A stretch of 64,000 bases of DNA from Dryocola sp032051265 (GTDB lineage Bacteria > Pseudomonadota > Gammaproteobacteria > Enterobacterales > Enterobacteriaceae): NCBI GenBank assembly GCA_032051265.1, contig DAMBYU010000003.1, positions 186,001-250,000 on the forward strand, written 5' to 3'. The position numbers and the translations under genes were made by a program. The notes beneath the pieces were generated by a model. It did not search any database. It was not told the DNA's origin and worked only from the letters and a program-made list of their open reading frames with translations. Below are positions 26,904 to 36,754 of the stretch, one piece after another. Position 1 is the stretch's first letter; every line of letters begins with the position of its first letter.

Positions 26904-27308
26904 ATGAAAAAAGTAGCCGCTATTCTGGCCGTACTCGCTATTTCCGCCGCGCCTGCCATCGCTGCGAAACAAGGTGGTTTTGTGGATCCAGATGCGCCAG
27001 CGGCAACGCAGCAGGCACCAGCGTCTGGCGGGTTTGTCGGCCCAACGGGCACGGTAACGACGGCAGAAAAAGCCAAATCATTCTCAGACGACACCTGGGT
27101 TACGCTGCGCGGCAAGATTGAACAGCGTATCGGTGGAGATCACTACATCTTCCGCGATGCTTCCGGCACGGTAAATGTGGAGATCGACGACAAGCGCTGG
27201 AACGGGCAGACCATCACCCCGCAGGACAAGGTGGAGATTCAGGGCGAAGTGGACAAAGACTGGAATTCGGTTGAAATCGACGTCAAGCAAATCAACAAAA
27301 TGAAGTAA
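26904..27308 (+). CDS. ygiW: YgiW, periplasmic BOF-domain stress protein
   Basis: Small periplasmic OB-fold protein of the BOF (YgiW/YdeI) family, linked to peroxide, metal and acid stress in enterobacteria. 134 residues; signal peptide MKKVAAILAVLAISAAPAIA, then KQGGFVDP. The BOF domain has VTLRGKIEQRIGGDHYIFRD and VEIDDKRW. A strong AGGAG precedes the start. Divergent from qseBC with a QseB-type site between. Confidence 0.93.
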   Translation: MKKVAAILAVLAISAAPAIAAKQGGFVDPDAPAATQQAPASGGFVGPTGTVTTAEKAKSFSDDTWVTLRGKIEQRIGGDHYIFRDASGTVNVEIDDKRWNGQTITPQDKVEIQGEVDKDWNSVEIDVKQINKMK

Positions 27309-27314
27309 AGCTGC

Positions 27315-27412
27315 AGCGAGCTGCCTGATGCGGCTCGCTTTCCTCCATTCAGCGGCGTCAAACCGCTATGCCAGGCTATTCCTCCCTGTGACTCGGCAGG
27401 CCAGATAAGGTA
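27315..27412. repeat. degenerate REP-like elements downstream of ygiW
   Basis: GCCTGATGCGGCTCGCTT at 27323-27340 matches the conserved head of an enterobacterial REP unit and also closes a hairpin (AGCGAGC 27315-27321 with GCTCGCT 27333-27339) that could terminate ygiW. GGCCAGATAAGG at 27399-27410 resembles the opposite arm. Both are imperfect. Confidence 0.35.
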
Positions 27413-27476
27413 CTATCGGCGGCAATTACGCCGTTTGTGGCCACACTCGGCTCGTCAGTTTGAGGATGAATAATTA

Positions 27477-29747
27477 ATGAGTGATTTAACTCATGATGGT
27501 GCAGAGCGCCTTGCGCTGCACGAGTTCACGGAAAATGCCTATCTCAACTATTCCATGTACGTCATCATGGACCGCGCGCTGCCGTTTATTGGCGATGGGC
27601 TTAAGCCGGTGCAGCGCCGTATCGTCTACGCCATGTCGGAGTTGGGACTCAGCGCCAGCGCTAAATTCAAAAAATCTGCCCGTACCGTAGGTGACGTGCT
27701 GGGTAAATACCATCCGCACGGCGACAGCGCCTGCTACGAAGCGATGGTGCTGATGGCGCAGCCGTTCTCTTACCGCTATCCGCTGGTAGACGGGCAGGGG
27801 AACTGGGGCGCGCCGGACGATCCGAAATCCTTCGCGGCGATGCGTTATACCGAATCACGCCTGTCTAAATACGCAGAAGTACTGCTGGGTGAACTGGGAC
27901 AGGGTACCGTTGATTACACGCCGAACTTTGACGGCACGCTGCAGGAGCCAAAAACGCTGCCTGCGCGTCTGCCAAACATTCTGCTGAACGGCACCACCGG
28001 TATTGCGGTCGGGATGGCGACGGATATTCCACCGCACAACCTGCGGGAAGTGGCGAAAGCCGCCATCACGCTTATCGACCAGCCAAAAACGACTCTCGAT
28101 GAGCTGCTGGATATCGTTCATGGCCCCGATTATCCGACCGAAGCTGAAATCATCACGCCGCGTGCTGAGATCCGTAAAATTTACCAGAACGGCCGTGGTT
28201 CTGTGCGCATGCGCGCCGTATGGAAAAAAGAAGAGGGCGACGTGGTGATCACCGCGCTGCCGCACCAGGTTTCTGGTGCCCGTGTGCTGGAGCAAATTGC
28301 CAGCCAGATGCGTGCCAAAAAGCTGCCGATGGTTGAAGACCTGCGCGACGAATCCGATCATGAAAACCCAACGCGCCTGGTGATCGTGCCGCGTTCAAAC
28401 CGCGTGGACATGGAACAGGTAATGAACCACCTGTTTGCCACCACCGATCTTGAGAAGAGCTATCGCGTTAACCTCAATATGATCGGCCTGGATAACCGTC
28501 CGTCGGTGAAAAACCTGCTCGAAATTCTCAGCGAGTGGCTGGTTTATCGTCGTGACACGGTGCGCCGTCGCCTGAATTACCGTCTCGAAAAAGTGCTCAA
28601 ACGCCTGCATATTCTTGAAGGTTTGCTGGTGGCGTTCCTCAACATTGATGAAGTCATTCACCTCATCCGTACCGAGGATGAGCCGAAGCCGGTGCTGATG
28701 GAGCGTTTTGCGCTGAGTGAAACGCAGGCTGAATCCATCCTTGAGCTGAAATTACGCCACCTCGCAAGGCTCGAAGAGATGAAAATTCGCGGTGAGCAGA
28801 GCGAGCTGGAAAAAGAGCGCGACCAGTTGCAAAGCATTCTGGCTTCCGAACGCAAAATGAATACGCTGCTGAAAAAAGAGCTGCAGGCCGATTCCGACGC
28901 CTATGGCGACGACCGTCGTTCCCCGCTGCACGAGCGCGGAGAAGCTAAAGCGATGAGCGAGCACGATATGACGCCATCCGAACCGGTCACGATTGTCTTA
29001 TCGCAAATGGGCTGGGTGCGCAGCGCCAAAGGTCATGACATCGATGCGCAAGGCCTTAACTATAAAGCAGGTGACAGCTACCTGGCTTCCGCGAAGGGCA
29101 AGAGCAACCAGCCAGTGGCGTTTATCGATTCCACAGGGCGGAGCTATGCGCTTGATCCGATAACGCTGCCTTCGGCGCGTGGACAGGGTGAACCGCTAAC
29201 GGGCAAGCTCACGCCGCCGCCGGGCGCAACCGTAGAGCATGTGCTGATGGCTGCGGAAGAGCAGAAATTGCTGATGGCTTCCGACGCGGGCTATGGCTTC
29301 GTTTGTACTTTCAACGATCTGATTTCGCGTAATCGTGCGGGTAAGGCGCTGATTTCGTTGCCGGAGAACGCGCGCGTGCTGCCACCGATGGAGATCACCT
29401 GTGAAGACGATATGCTGATGGCGATCACCGCCGTCGGGCGTATGCTGATGTTCCCGGTAAGCGATCTGCCGCAGCTATCGAAAGGGAAAGGTAATAAAAT
29501 TATCTCTATTCCATCCGCAGAAGCGGCGAAAGGGGAAGATAAGCTGGCGCATCTGTTTATTCTGCCGCCACTTAGCACCGTTACGCTGCACGTGGGCAAG
29601 CGTAAGATTAAACTACGTCCGGAAGAACTGCAGAAAATTACCGGCGAACGTGGACGTCGCGGTACGCTGATGCGCGGCCTGCAACGTATTGATCGTGTAG
29701 AAGTTGATTCTCCGGTTCGCGCAGGCGTTGGCGACAGCGAAGAGTAA
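27477..29747 (+). CDS. parC: DNA topoisomerase IV subunit A
   Basis: Breakage-reunion subunit of topoisomerase IV. 756 residues, four longer at the N-terminus than E. coli. The catalytic tyrosine is Tyr124 in AAMRYTESRL. The quinolone-determining segment HPHGDSACYE (80-89, my count) keeps the wild-type Ser84 and Glu88. The C-terminal beta-pinwheel is present. The usual E. coli neighbours mqsRA, ygiS and ygiV are missing between ygiW and parC. Confidence 0.98.
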   Translation: MSDLTHDGAERLALHEFTENAYLNYSMYVIMDRALPFIGDGLKPVQRRIVYAMSELGLSASAKFKKSARTVGDVLGKYHPHGDSACYEAMVLMAQPFSYRYPLVDGQGNWGAPDDPKSFAAMRYTESRLSKYAEVLLGELGQGTVDYTPNFDGTLQEPKTLPARLPNILLNGTTGIAVGMATDIPPHNLREVAKAAITLIDQPKTTLDELLDIVHGPDYPTEAEIITPRAEIRKIYQNGRGSVRMRAVWKKEEGDVVITALPHQVSGARVLEQIASQMRAKKLPMVEDLRDESDHENPTRLVIVPRSNRVDMEQVMNHLFATTDLEKSYRVNLNMIGLDNRPSVKNLLEILSEWLVYRRDTVRRRLNYRLEKVLKRLHILEGLLVAFLNIDEVIHLIRTEDEPKPVLMERFALSETQAESILELKLRHLARLEEMKIRGEQSELEKERDQLQSILASERKMNTLLKKELQADSDAYGDDRRSPLHERGEAKAMSEHDMTPSEPVTIVLSQMGWVRSAKGHDIDAQGLNYKAGDSYLASAKGKSNQPVAFIDSTGRSYALDPITLPSARGQGEPLTGKLTPPPGATVEHVLMAAEEQKLLMASDAGYGFVCTFNDLISRNRAGKALISLPENARVLPPMEITCEDDMLMAITAVGRMLMFPVSDLPQLSKGKGNKIISIPSAEAAKGEDKLAHLFILPPLSTVTLHVGKRKIKLRPEELQKITGERGRRGTLMRGLQRIDRVEVDSPVRAGVGDSEE

Positions 29748-29838
29748 CCGATGTCGGGCGGCAGTATTGTCGCCCGAACGGTGTGTTTTGCGCTAAAGCA
29801 GGTCATACTTGTTAGCGGTTCAGGTTTCAGAGGTCGTT

Positions 29839-30594
29839 ATGCTATCCATTGTTCGTTTTGTTATTGTTGTGATTTATTGCATCCTGGTATGTATTTTAGG
29901 CTGTATTTACTGCTTATTTAGCCCGCGTAACCCGCGCCACGTGGCAACCTTCGGCCATCTCTTTGGACGGCTTGCGCCCGTATTTGGTCTGAAAGTAGAA
30001 ACCCGTTTACCCGCAGGCGCTGAAAACCACCCGACCGCCATCTATATTGGTAACCACCAGAATAATTACGATATGGTTACCGCCGCGAATATTGTGCAGC
30101 CGCCGACGGTCACCGTGGGCAAGAAGAGCCTGTTATGGGTTCCTTTGTTTGGGCAGCTCTACTGGTTAGCCGGCAACCTGTTGATCGACAGAGACAATCG
30201 GGCTAAAGCGCACAGCACTATTACGCAGGTGGTGACGCAAATGCAAAAACGCAACATCTCCGTGTGGATGTTCCCGGAGGGCACCCGCAGTCGTGGACGC
30301 GGATTGCTGCCGTTTAAAACTGGCGCCTTCCATGCCGCCATTGCTGCCGGCGTCCCCATAATTCCGGTATGCGTTTCCAATACCAGTAATAAAATTAAAT
30401 TAAACCGCTGGAATAACGGTCTGGTGATTGTCGAAATGCTGCCGCCGATTGATACCAGCCAGTATGGTAAAGAGCAGGTGCGTAAACTGGCAACGCACTG
30501 CCGCGAAATTATGATGGCGAAAATCGAAGACTTAAATAAAGAAGTGGCGGAGCGCGAAGCATCCGGCACGGTAGAAAAAAAACAGGCGAACTGA
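29839..30594 (+). CDS. plsC: 1-acyl-sn-glycerol-3-phosphate acyltransferase PlsC
   Basis: Second acylation in phosphatidic acid synthesis, at the inner membrane. The ATG at 29839 gives 251 residues with an N-terminal membrane helix (MLSIVRFVIVVIYCILVC). Acyltransferase motifs: NHQNNYD (HX4D), then FPEGTRSRG. The parC-plsC-ftsP order is that of E. coli. Confidence 0.97.
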   Translation: MLSIVRFVIVVIYCILVCILGCIYCLFSPRNPRHVATFGHLFGRLAPVFGLKVETRLPAGAENHPTAIYIGNHQNNYDMVTAANIVQPPTVTVGKKSLLWVPLFGQLYWLAGNLLIDRDNRAKAHSTITQVVTQMQKRNISVWMFPEGTRSRGRGLLPFKTGAFHAAIAAGVPIIPVCVSNTSNKIKLNRWNNGLVIVEMLPPIDTSQYGKEQVRKLATHCREIMMAKIEDLNKEVAEREASGTVEKKQAN

Positions 30595-30673
30595 TCGCCT
30601 TATGATGGGGGTCCTCCCCTCTGGCGGTACGCTTTGTACCGCCCCCACGTTTTTAGTTTTACATGGAGCAATT

Positions 30674-32086
30674 ATGTCACTCAGTCGGCGTCAGTTTATG
30701 CAGGCATCGGGCATTGCACTTTGTGCGGGTGCGGTGCCACTGAGGGCAAATGCGGCAGGGCAGCAGTTACCTTTACCCATTCCCCCTTTGCTTGAATCCC
30801 GTCGTGGCCAGCCACTTTTCCTGACGCTGCAACGGGCGCACTGGTCATTCACCGGCGGCGCGAAGGCGCAGGTCTGGGGGCTAAACGGTCGCTATCTGGG
30901 GCCGACTATTCGCGTCTGGAACGGCGATGATGTGAAGATGATTTACAGCAATCGCCTGCAGGAAAATATCGGCATGACCATCGCCGGCCTTCAGGTACCG
31001 GGGCCGTTAATGGGCGGCGCGCCGCGCATGATGTCGCCGAACGTTGACTGGTCGCCCGTGCTGCCGATTCGCCAGCAGGCCGCCACGCTTTGGTACCGTG
31101 CGAACACGCCAAACCGTTCCGCCCAGCAGGTGTATAACGGCCTGGCAGGGATGTGGCTCATTGAAGATGAAGTCAGCAAATCCTTGCCCATCCCTAATCA
31201 CTATGGCGTTGATGATTTTCCGGTCATTATTCAGGATAAGCGCCTGGACAACTTCGGCACGCCAGAATATGTCGAGCCGGGCAGCGGCGGTTTTGTTGGC
31301 GATACGCTGTTGGCTAACGGCGTGCAGGGGCCGTATGTTGAAGTTTCTCGCGGCTGGGTGCGCCTGCGTTTACTCAACGCCTCTAACGCGCGTCGCTATC
31401 TGCTGCAAATGAGCGACAGCCGCCCGATACACGTTATTTCAGGCGATCAGGGCTTTTTGCCTGCTCCCGTCTCGGTTAAACAGCTTTCTCTGGCACCCGG
31501 CGAGCGGCGCGAAATTCTGGTTGATATGACCGAGGGGAAAGAGGTTTCCATTACCTGTGGCGAAGCGGCGGGGATAATGGATCGCATTCGCGGCTTCTTT
31601 GAGCCTTCCGGCATTCTTATTTCTACGCTGGTATTAACGCTGCGTCCAACCGGCCTGTTGCCGCTGGTGACGGATAGCTTGCCAATGCGCCTGCTGCCGG
31701 ATGAAATTATCAACGGTAGCCCGTCACGCAGCCGGGAGATTACGCTTGGCGATGAGCCCGGTATTAACGGCCAGCTATGGGATATCAAACGTATCGATAT
31801 CCAGACGCAGCAGGGGAGCTGGGAGCGCTGGACCGTGCGTTCGGATATGCCGCAGTCTTTCCATATTGAAGGCGTGAGCTTCCTGATTAAGAACGTTAAT
31901 GGCGCCGCACCCTTTGGCGAAGATCGTGGCTGGAAGGATACGGTCTGGGTCGATGGCCAGGTTGAACTGCTGGTTTATTTCGGCCAGCCCTCCTGGGAGC
32001 ACTTCCCGTTTCTTTATTCCAGCCAGACGCTGGAAATGGCGGACCGGGGCTCGATTGGCCAGCTTCTGGTCAACCCTGCGCCTTAA
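30674..32086 (+). CDS. ftsP: cell division protein FtsP (SufI)
   Basis: Periplasmic, Tat-exported multicopper-oxidase-fold protein that stabilises the divisome under stress; the E. coli homologue binds no copper. The ATG at 30674 gives 470 residues with the Tat motif SRRQFMQ at 4-10 and a signal peptide ending near LRANA. Cupredoxin domains are visible, but histidine clusters expected for copper are not obvious. A longer reading frame upstream is not used. Confidence 0.95.
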   Translation: MSLSRRQFMQASGIALCAGAVPLRANAAGQQLPLPIPPLLESRRGQPLFLTLQRAHWSFTGGAKAQVWGLNGRYLGPTIRVWNGDDVKMIYSNRLQENIGMTIAGLQVPGPLMGGAPRMMSPNVDWSPVLPIRQQAATLWYRANTPNRSAQQVYNGLAGMWLIEDEVSKSLPIPNHYGVDDFPVIIQDKRLDNFGTPEYVEPGSGGFVGDTLLANGVQGPYVEVSRGWVRLRLLNASNARRYLLQMSDSRPIHVISGDQGFLPAPVSVKQLSLAPGERREILVDMTEGKEVSITCGEAAGIMDRIRGFFEPSGILISTLVLTLRPTGLLPLVTDSLPMRLLPDEIINGSPSRSREITLGDEPGINGQLWDIKRIDIQTQQGSWERWTVRSDMPQSFHIEGVSFLIKNVNGAAPFGEDRGWKDTVWVDGQVELLVYFGQPSWEHFPFLYSSQTLEMADRGSIGQLLVNPAP

Positions 32087-32099
32087 CTTTCTGACTTCT

Positions 32100-32121
32100 G
32101 CCCTTACTTTGTAGTGAGGGC
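32100..32121 (+). terminator. hairpin after ftsP
   Basis: GCCCTTACT pairs with AGTGAGGGC (one T-G wobble) across TTGT, 14 bases past the ftsP stop. No T-run follows, so termination is tentative. Confidence 0.4.
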
Positions 32122-32143
32122 AAATATAACATTACATTAACCC

Positions 32144-32173
32144 TTCATTTATTACCTGGAACCTGCGTATAAT
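32144..32173 (+). promoter_or_regulatory. ygiQ promoter (candidate)
   Basis: TATAAT at 32168-32173 with TTCATT 18 bp upstream (32144-32149), about 44 bases before the ygiQ ATG. Confidence 0.5.
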
Positions 32174-32216
32174 CGCCGGCTTTGGTTACTTTTACATCAT
32201 TTTTTCGGAAAGCTAT

Positions 32217-34418
32217 ATGAGCTCTATAAGCTTGATCCAGTCCGATCGCGAACTCTTTTCGTGGCCGCAATACTGGGCGGCCTGTTTCGGCCCGGCACCG
32301 TTTTTACCCATGTCACGCAAGGAAATGGATGACTTAGGCTGGGATAGCTGCGACATCATTCTGGTCACCGGAGATGCGTACGTTGACCACCCAAGCTTTG
32401 GCATGGCTATCTGTGGCCGCATGCTGGAGGCTCAGGGCTTCCGCGTGGGAATAATCTCCCAGCCGGACTGGAACAGCAAAGAAGACTTTATGCGTCTGGG
32501 CAAGCCGAACCTGTTTTTCGGCGTGACCGCGGGCAACATGGATTCCATGATCAACCGCTATACCGCCGACCGCAAACTGCGTCACGACGATGCTTATACG
32601 GCGGATAACGTCGCGGGTAAGCGTCCTGACCGTGCCTCGCTGGTCTACACCCAGCGCTGTAAAGAAGCCTGGCGTGATGTGCCGGTTATCCTTGGCGGTA
32701 TCGAAGCGAGCCTGCGTCGCACCGCGCACTACGATTACTGGTCCGACACCGTTCGCCGCTCCATTCTGGTGGACGCCAAAGCCGATATGCTGATCTTTGG
32801 CAACGGCGAACGCCCGCTGGTGAAGGTGGCTCATCGTCTGGCGATGGGTGAAAAGATTGACGAAATAAGCGATGTGCGTAACACCGCGATGATGCGTAAA
32901 GAAGCGATGCCGGGCTGGACCGGCGTGGACTCCACGCGTCTGGATACGCCGGGGCGCATCGATCCTATTCCTCATCCTTACGGTGAAGATTTACCCTGCG
33001 CTGAAACGGGCAAACCTGATGGCCCGCTTGAGCAGAAGCCAAAGGCCGTTGTCGTTCAGCCGCCGCGCCCTAAGCCGTGGGAAAAAACTTACGTGCTGCT
33101 GCCGTCGTTTGAAAAAGTGAAAAACGACAAAGTGCTCTATGCGCATGCTTCGCGCATTTTGCACCATGAAACCAACCCGGGCTGCGCGCGTGCGCTGATG
33201 CAAAAGCATGGCGATCGCTATATCTGGATCAACCCGCCTGCCATTCCGCTTTCCACCGAAGAGATGGACGGCGTGTTTGCTCTGCCGTATAAGCGTGTGC
33301 CGCATCCCTCTTATGGCAAGGCCCGTATTCCCGCGTATGAAATGATTCGCTTCTCGGTCAATATCATGCGTGGCTGCTTCGGCGGCTGTTCATTCTGCTC
33401 AATCACCGAGCATGAAGGGCGCATCATTCAGAGCCGTTCTGAAGATTCGATCATTAATGAAATCGAAGCGATGCGCGACACGGTTCCGGGCTTTACCGGC
33501 GTGGTTTCTGACCTTGGTGGTCCGACAGCAAATATGTATATGCTGCGCTGTAAATCGCCGCGTGCTGAACAAACCTGCCGCCGCTTATCCTGCGTCTATC
33601 CGGACATTTGTCCGCACATGGATACTAACCACCAGCCGACCATTAGCCTTTACCGTCGTGCGCGTGAACTGCCAGGAATTAAAAAGATTCTCATCGCATC
33701 CGGTGTGCGTTATGACATCGCGGTTGAAGATCCGCGCTATATCAAAGAGCTGGCTACGCATCACGTGGGCGGCTATCTGAAGATTGCGCCAGAGCACACC
33801 GAAGAAGGCCCTCTGTCCAAGATGATGAAGCCGGGCATGGGAAGCTACCAGCGCTTTAAAGAGTTATTCGATACCTATTCGAAACAGGCCGGGAAAGAGC
33901 AGTATTTGATCCCTTACTTCATCTCTGCGCATCCGGGGACGCGCGATGAAGATATGGTGAATCTGGCGCTGTGGCTGAAGAAAAACCGTTTCCGTCTGGA
34001 TCAGGTGCAGAACTTTTATCCCTCTCCGCTGGCGAACTCTACCACCATGTATTACACCGGTAAGAACCCGCTGGGCAAGATAAGCTACAAAAGTGAAGAG
34101 GTGGTGGTACCGAAGGGCGAGCGCCAGCGTCGTCTGCATAAGGCGTTGCTGCGCTATCACGATCCGGCGAACTGGCCGATGATCCGTGAGGCGCTGGAAG
34201 CGATGGGTAAAAAGCACCTGATTGGTGGCCGCCGCGAGTGCCTGGTGCCGTCGCCGACGTTAGAAGAGATGCGTGAAGCGCGTCGTTATAACCGTAAGTC
34301 GCAGCCGGCGCTGACGAAACACACGCCGATCGCGCACCAGCGTCGTCCTGCAGCAGCAGGTGCGAAGTTTGCGCCGAAGGCGGGAGTAAAAGCCGGGACG
34401 AAGAAGAGACCAGCTTAA
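32217..34418 (+). CDS. ygiQ: YgiQ family radical SAM protein
   Basis: Large radical SAM protein (UPF0313) of undetermined reaction. 733 residues. The [4Fe-4S] cluster motif CFGGCSFC (CX3CX2C) lies near residue 384; the N-terminal UPF0313 domain spans about 1-300; and a basic Ala/Lys-rich tail ends the protein (AGVKAGTKKRPA). Additional Cys occur after the SAM core (CPDICPHMD region). The start is preceded by a TATAAT promoter. Confidence 0.95.
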   Translation: MSSISLIQSDRELFSWPQYWAACFGPAPFLPMSRKEMDDLGWDSCDIILVTGDAYVDHPSFGMAICGRMLEAQGFRVGIISQPDWNSKEDFMRLGKPNLFFGVTAGNMDSMINRYTADRKLRHDDAYTADNVAGKRPDRASLVYTQRCKEAWRDVPVILGGIEASLRRTAHYDYWSDTVRRSILVDAKADMLIFGNGERPLVKVAHRLAMGEKIDEISDVRNTAMMRKEAMPGWTGVDSTRLDTPGRIDPIPHPYGEDLPCAETGKPDGPLEQKPKAVVVQPPRPKPWEKTYVLLPSFEKVKNDKVLYAHASRILHHETNPGCARALMQKHGDRYIWINPPAIPLSTEEMDGVFALPYKRVPHPSYGKARIPAYEMIRFSVNIMRGCFGGCSFCSITEHEGRIIQSRSEDSIINEIEAMRDTVPGFTGVVSDLGGPTANMYMLRCKSPRAEQTCRRLSCVYPDICPHMDTNHQPTISLYRRARELPGIKKILIASGVRYDIAVEDPRYIKELATHHVGGYLKIAPEHTEEGPLSKMMKPGMGSYQRFKELFDTYSKQAGKEQYLIPYFISAHPGTRDEDMVNLALWLKKNRFRLDQVQNFYPSPLANSTTMYYTGKNPLGKISYKSEEVVVPKGERQRRLHKALLRYHDPANWPMIREALEAMGKKHLIGGRRECLVPSPTLEEMREARRYNRKSQPALTKHTPIAHQRRPAAAGAKFAPKAGVKAGTKKRPA

Positions 34419-34424
34419 AGAGAA

Positions 34425-34452
34425 AGCCTTCCCCATCATGGTGGGGAAGGCT
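34425..34452. terminator. hairpin ygiQ/dkgA
   Basis: AGCCTTCCCCA (34425-34435) with TGGGGAAGGCT (34442-34452), an 11-bp stem between convergent genes. There are few flanking T, so efficiency is uncertain. Confidence 0.6.
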
Positions 34453-34457
34453 AAGCG

Positions 34458-35285
34458 TTAATCGCCAAACACATCAGGGTCGGGTCCCAGACGTTTATTG
34501 CAGTCCAGCTTCGCAATCTCACCTAATTCGTCTTTATCGAGACGGAAATCAAACACGTTAAAGTTCTCAACAATGCGCGACGGCGTGACCGATTTCGGGA
34601 TCACCACCAGGCCGCTGTCCAGATGCCAGCGAATAACAATCTGCGCAGGCGTTTTGCCATATTTATCGGCCAGATCGCGAATGACTTTTTGATCGAAAAC
34701 GCCTTCGCCACCCTGCGCCAGCGGGCTCCATGATTCGGTCTGAATCTTGTGCGTGGCGTTCCAGGAGTGAAGCTGGCGCTGCTGCAGCAGAGGATGCAGT
34801 TCAATCTGATTGATAACCGGCGTAACGCCTGTTTCATCAATCAGCCTTTGCAAATGGTTGACCTGGAAATTACAGACGCCGATGCTTTTCGCCAGCCCCT
34901 GCTTTTGCAGCTCAATCATCCCCTTCCAGGCTTCAACATAGTGGTCTTTACTCGGTACGGGCCAGTGCATCAGGTAGAGATCGACGCTATCAAGCTGCAG
35001 TTTTTTCAGGCTCTCTTCCAGCGCCTGGCGCGGACGCTGCTGATCTTCATTCCAGAGTTTGGTGGTGATGAATAACTCATCGCGCGGCAGGCCTGCATTC
35101 TTCAGGGCATTGCCCACGCCATCTTCATTTTTGTACGCTGCGGCAGTATCAATTGAGCGATAACCGACCTCCAGAGCCTTATCAATGGCCAGCAGTACCT
35201 GATCGTTACTGGCTTGCCACACGCCGAGGCCCAACTGAGGCATCACGTTCCCGTCCTGGAGCTTGATTACTGTTGAATTTGCCAT
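34458..35285 (-). CDS. dkgA: 2,5-diketo-D-gluconate/methylglyoxal reductase DkgA (AKR)
   Basis: NADPH-dependent aldo-keto reductase acting on methylglyoxal, beta-keto esters and 2,5-diketogluconate. The ATG at 35285 after AAGGAG gives 275 residues. The AKR tetrad is visible: Asp in SIDTAAAYKNE, Tyr in the same motif, Lys in ITTKLW and His in LMHWPVP. It follows yqhD on the same strand; in E. coli both are induced by YqhC in response to aldehydes. Confidence 0.97.
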   Translation of the reverse strand: MANSTVIKLQDGNVMPQLGLGVWQASNDQVLLAIDKALEVGYRSIDTAAAYKNEDGVGNALKNAGLPRDELFITTKLWNEDQQRPRQALEESLKKLQLDSVDLYLMHWPVPSKDHYVEAWKGMIELQKQGLAKSIGVCNFQVNHLQRLIDETGVTPVINQIELHPLLQQRQLHSWNATHKIQTESWSPLAQGGEGVFDQKVIRDLADKYGKTPAQIVIRWHLDSGLVVIPKSVTPSRIVENFNVFDFRLDKDELGEIAKLDCNKRLGPDPDVFGD

Positions 35286-35391
35286 GCGTTTCTCCTTAAT
35301 GAGCGATAACACCGGGGCCAGGCCCCGGTGTAACAATTGCAGTTAAGTCTGGACCAAATACCCGGAAACGAAAACCAAATGGCTAAATTAC

Positions 35392-36555
35392 TTAGCGTGC
35401 CGCTTCGTAGATGCGACGGCTTACGTCAGGGGTAATGTCCTGATTCTCACCGAGCTGCGTCATGCCTTTCTCTTCAAGTTTAACCAGCAACGCGGGAATA
35501 GTGCTGCCGTCCAGACCGTAAGCAGAAAGACGAGTTGGCGCACCCATTTGCTCGAAGAAATTACGCGTTGCCTCGATGGCTGCGTCGATACGTTCTTCTT
35601 CGCTACCGCTGGTGATGTTCCATACGCGCTGCGCGTACTGCAGCAGTTTGGCGCGCTTCTGGGCACGTTTTTCGTTCAGCAGGGAAGGTAACACAACCGC
35701 CAGCGTTTGCGCGTGATCCAGGCCGTGCATTGCGGTCAGCTCGTGGCCCAGCATGTGCGTTGCCCAGTCCTGCGGCACGCCAGCCCCAATCAGACCGTTC
35801 AGCGCCTGAGTGGCGGCCCACATGACGTTGGCACGTACGTCGTAGTTTTCTGGCTCTTTCAGCGCTATCGGACCGTCTTCAATCAGCGTTAATAAGATGC
35901 CTTCGGCAAAGCGATCCTGGACTTTAGCGTTTACCGGCCAGGTAATGTACTGCTCAACGGTATGGACGAACGCATCCACTACGCCGTTTGCAACCTGACG
36001 CGGAGGCAGAGTGTAGGTATAAACCGGATCGAGTACGGCGAAGACTGGCTGAACGTGCTCAGACATAAATGCTTGTTTGTCACCGGTAGCACGGCGAGAT
36101 ACCACAGCACCTTTGTTCGATTCAGAACCGGTTGCCGGCAGCGTCAGCACGGAGCCCATAGGAATGGCGCTTTCCACGTCATCGCCGCGAGTCAGCAGGA
36201 TATTCCATGGATCTTTCTCCTGCGGGTAGTTCGCCGCAGCGGCGATAAATTTGGTGCCGTCCAGAACGGAGCCGCCGCCTACCGCCAGCAGGAAAGTTAC
36301 GTTCTCCTTACGTACCACTTCGACCGCTTTCATCAGCGTTTCATAGGTTGGATTTGGCTCGATACCGCTGAACTCCAGCACGTCCAGACCTTCAAGCGCG
36401 GTGTAAACCTGATCCAGTACGCCATTTTTCTTTACGCTGCCGCCGCCGTAGGTAATAAGCACGCGGGCTGTTGCAGGGATCTGGTCACGTAATTCGGCAA
36501 TCGCGCCTTTACCGAACAGGATGCGGGTTGGAGTATGTAGATTAAAGTTGTTCAT
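35392..36555 (-). CDS. yqhD: NADPH-dependent aldehyde reductase YqhD
   Basis: Iron/zinc-type alcohol dehydrogenase that reduces short aldehydes from lipid peroxidation and glyoxal. 387 residues: GGGS nucleotide loops (TYGGGSVKKNG, AVGGGSVLDGTK) and the metal-binding segment HMLGHELTAMHGLDHAQ. Divergent from yqhC, its expected activator. Confidence 0.97.
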   Translation of the reverse strand: MNNFNLHTPTRILFGKGAIAELRDQIPATARVLITYGGGSVKKNGVLDQVYTALEGLDVLEFSGIEPNPTYETLMKAVEVVRKENVTFLLAVGGGSVLDGTKFIAAAANYPQEKDPWNILLTRGDDVESAIPMGSVLTLPATGSESNKGAVVSRRATGDKQAFMSEHVQPVFAVLDPVYTYTLPPRQVANGVVDAFVHTVEQYITWPVNAKVQDRFAEGILLTLIEDGPIALKEPENYDVRANVMWAATQALNGLIGAGVPQDWATHMLGHELTAMHGLDHAQTLAVVLPSLLNEKRAQKRAKLLQYAQRVWNITSGSEEERIDAAIEATRNFFEQMGAPTRLSAYGLDGSTIPALLVKLEEKGMTQLGENQDITPDVSRRIYEAAR

Positions 36556-36754
36556 TATCAGATTCCCGTTACGTTAAGTGGGTGAAAACAGATATCGTTT
36601 GTCGCTTTTTGATGGCGTTCATTGTCGGCTCACGAGCGTTATCTCTCAATGCATATTCCTGCCTTTGTCTTGCCCATTTCTGCAGAAGGCTGGAGAAAAA
36701 AACCAATTCATCGCACACTCAGATAGCCAAAAAAGCCTTGTGGAGCAGATGTAA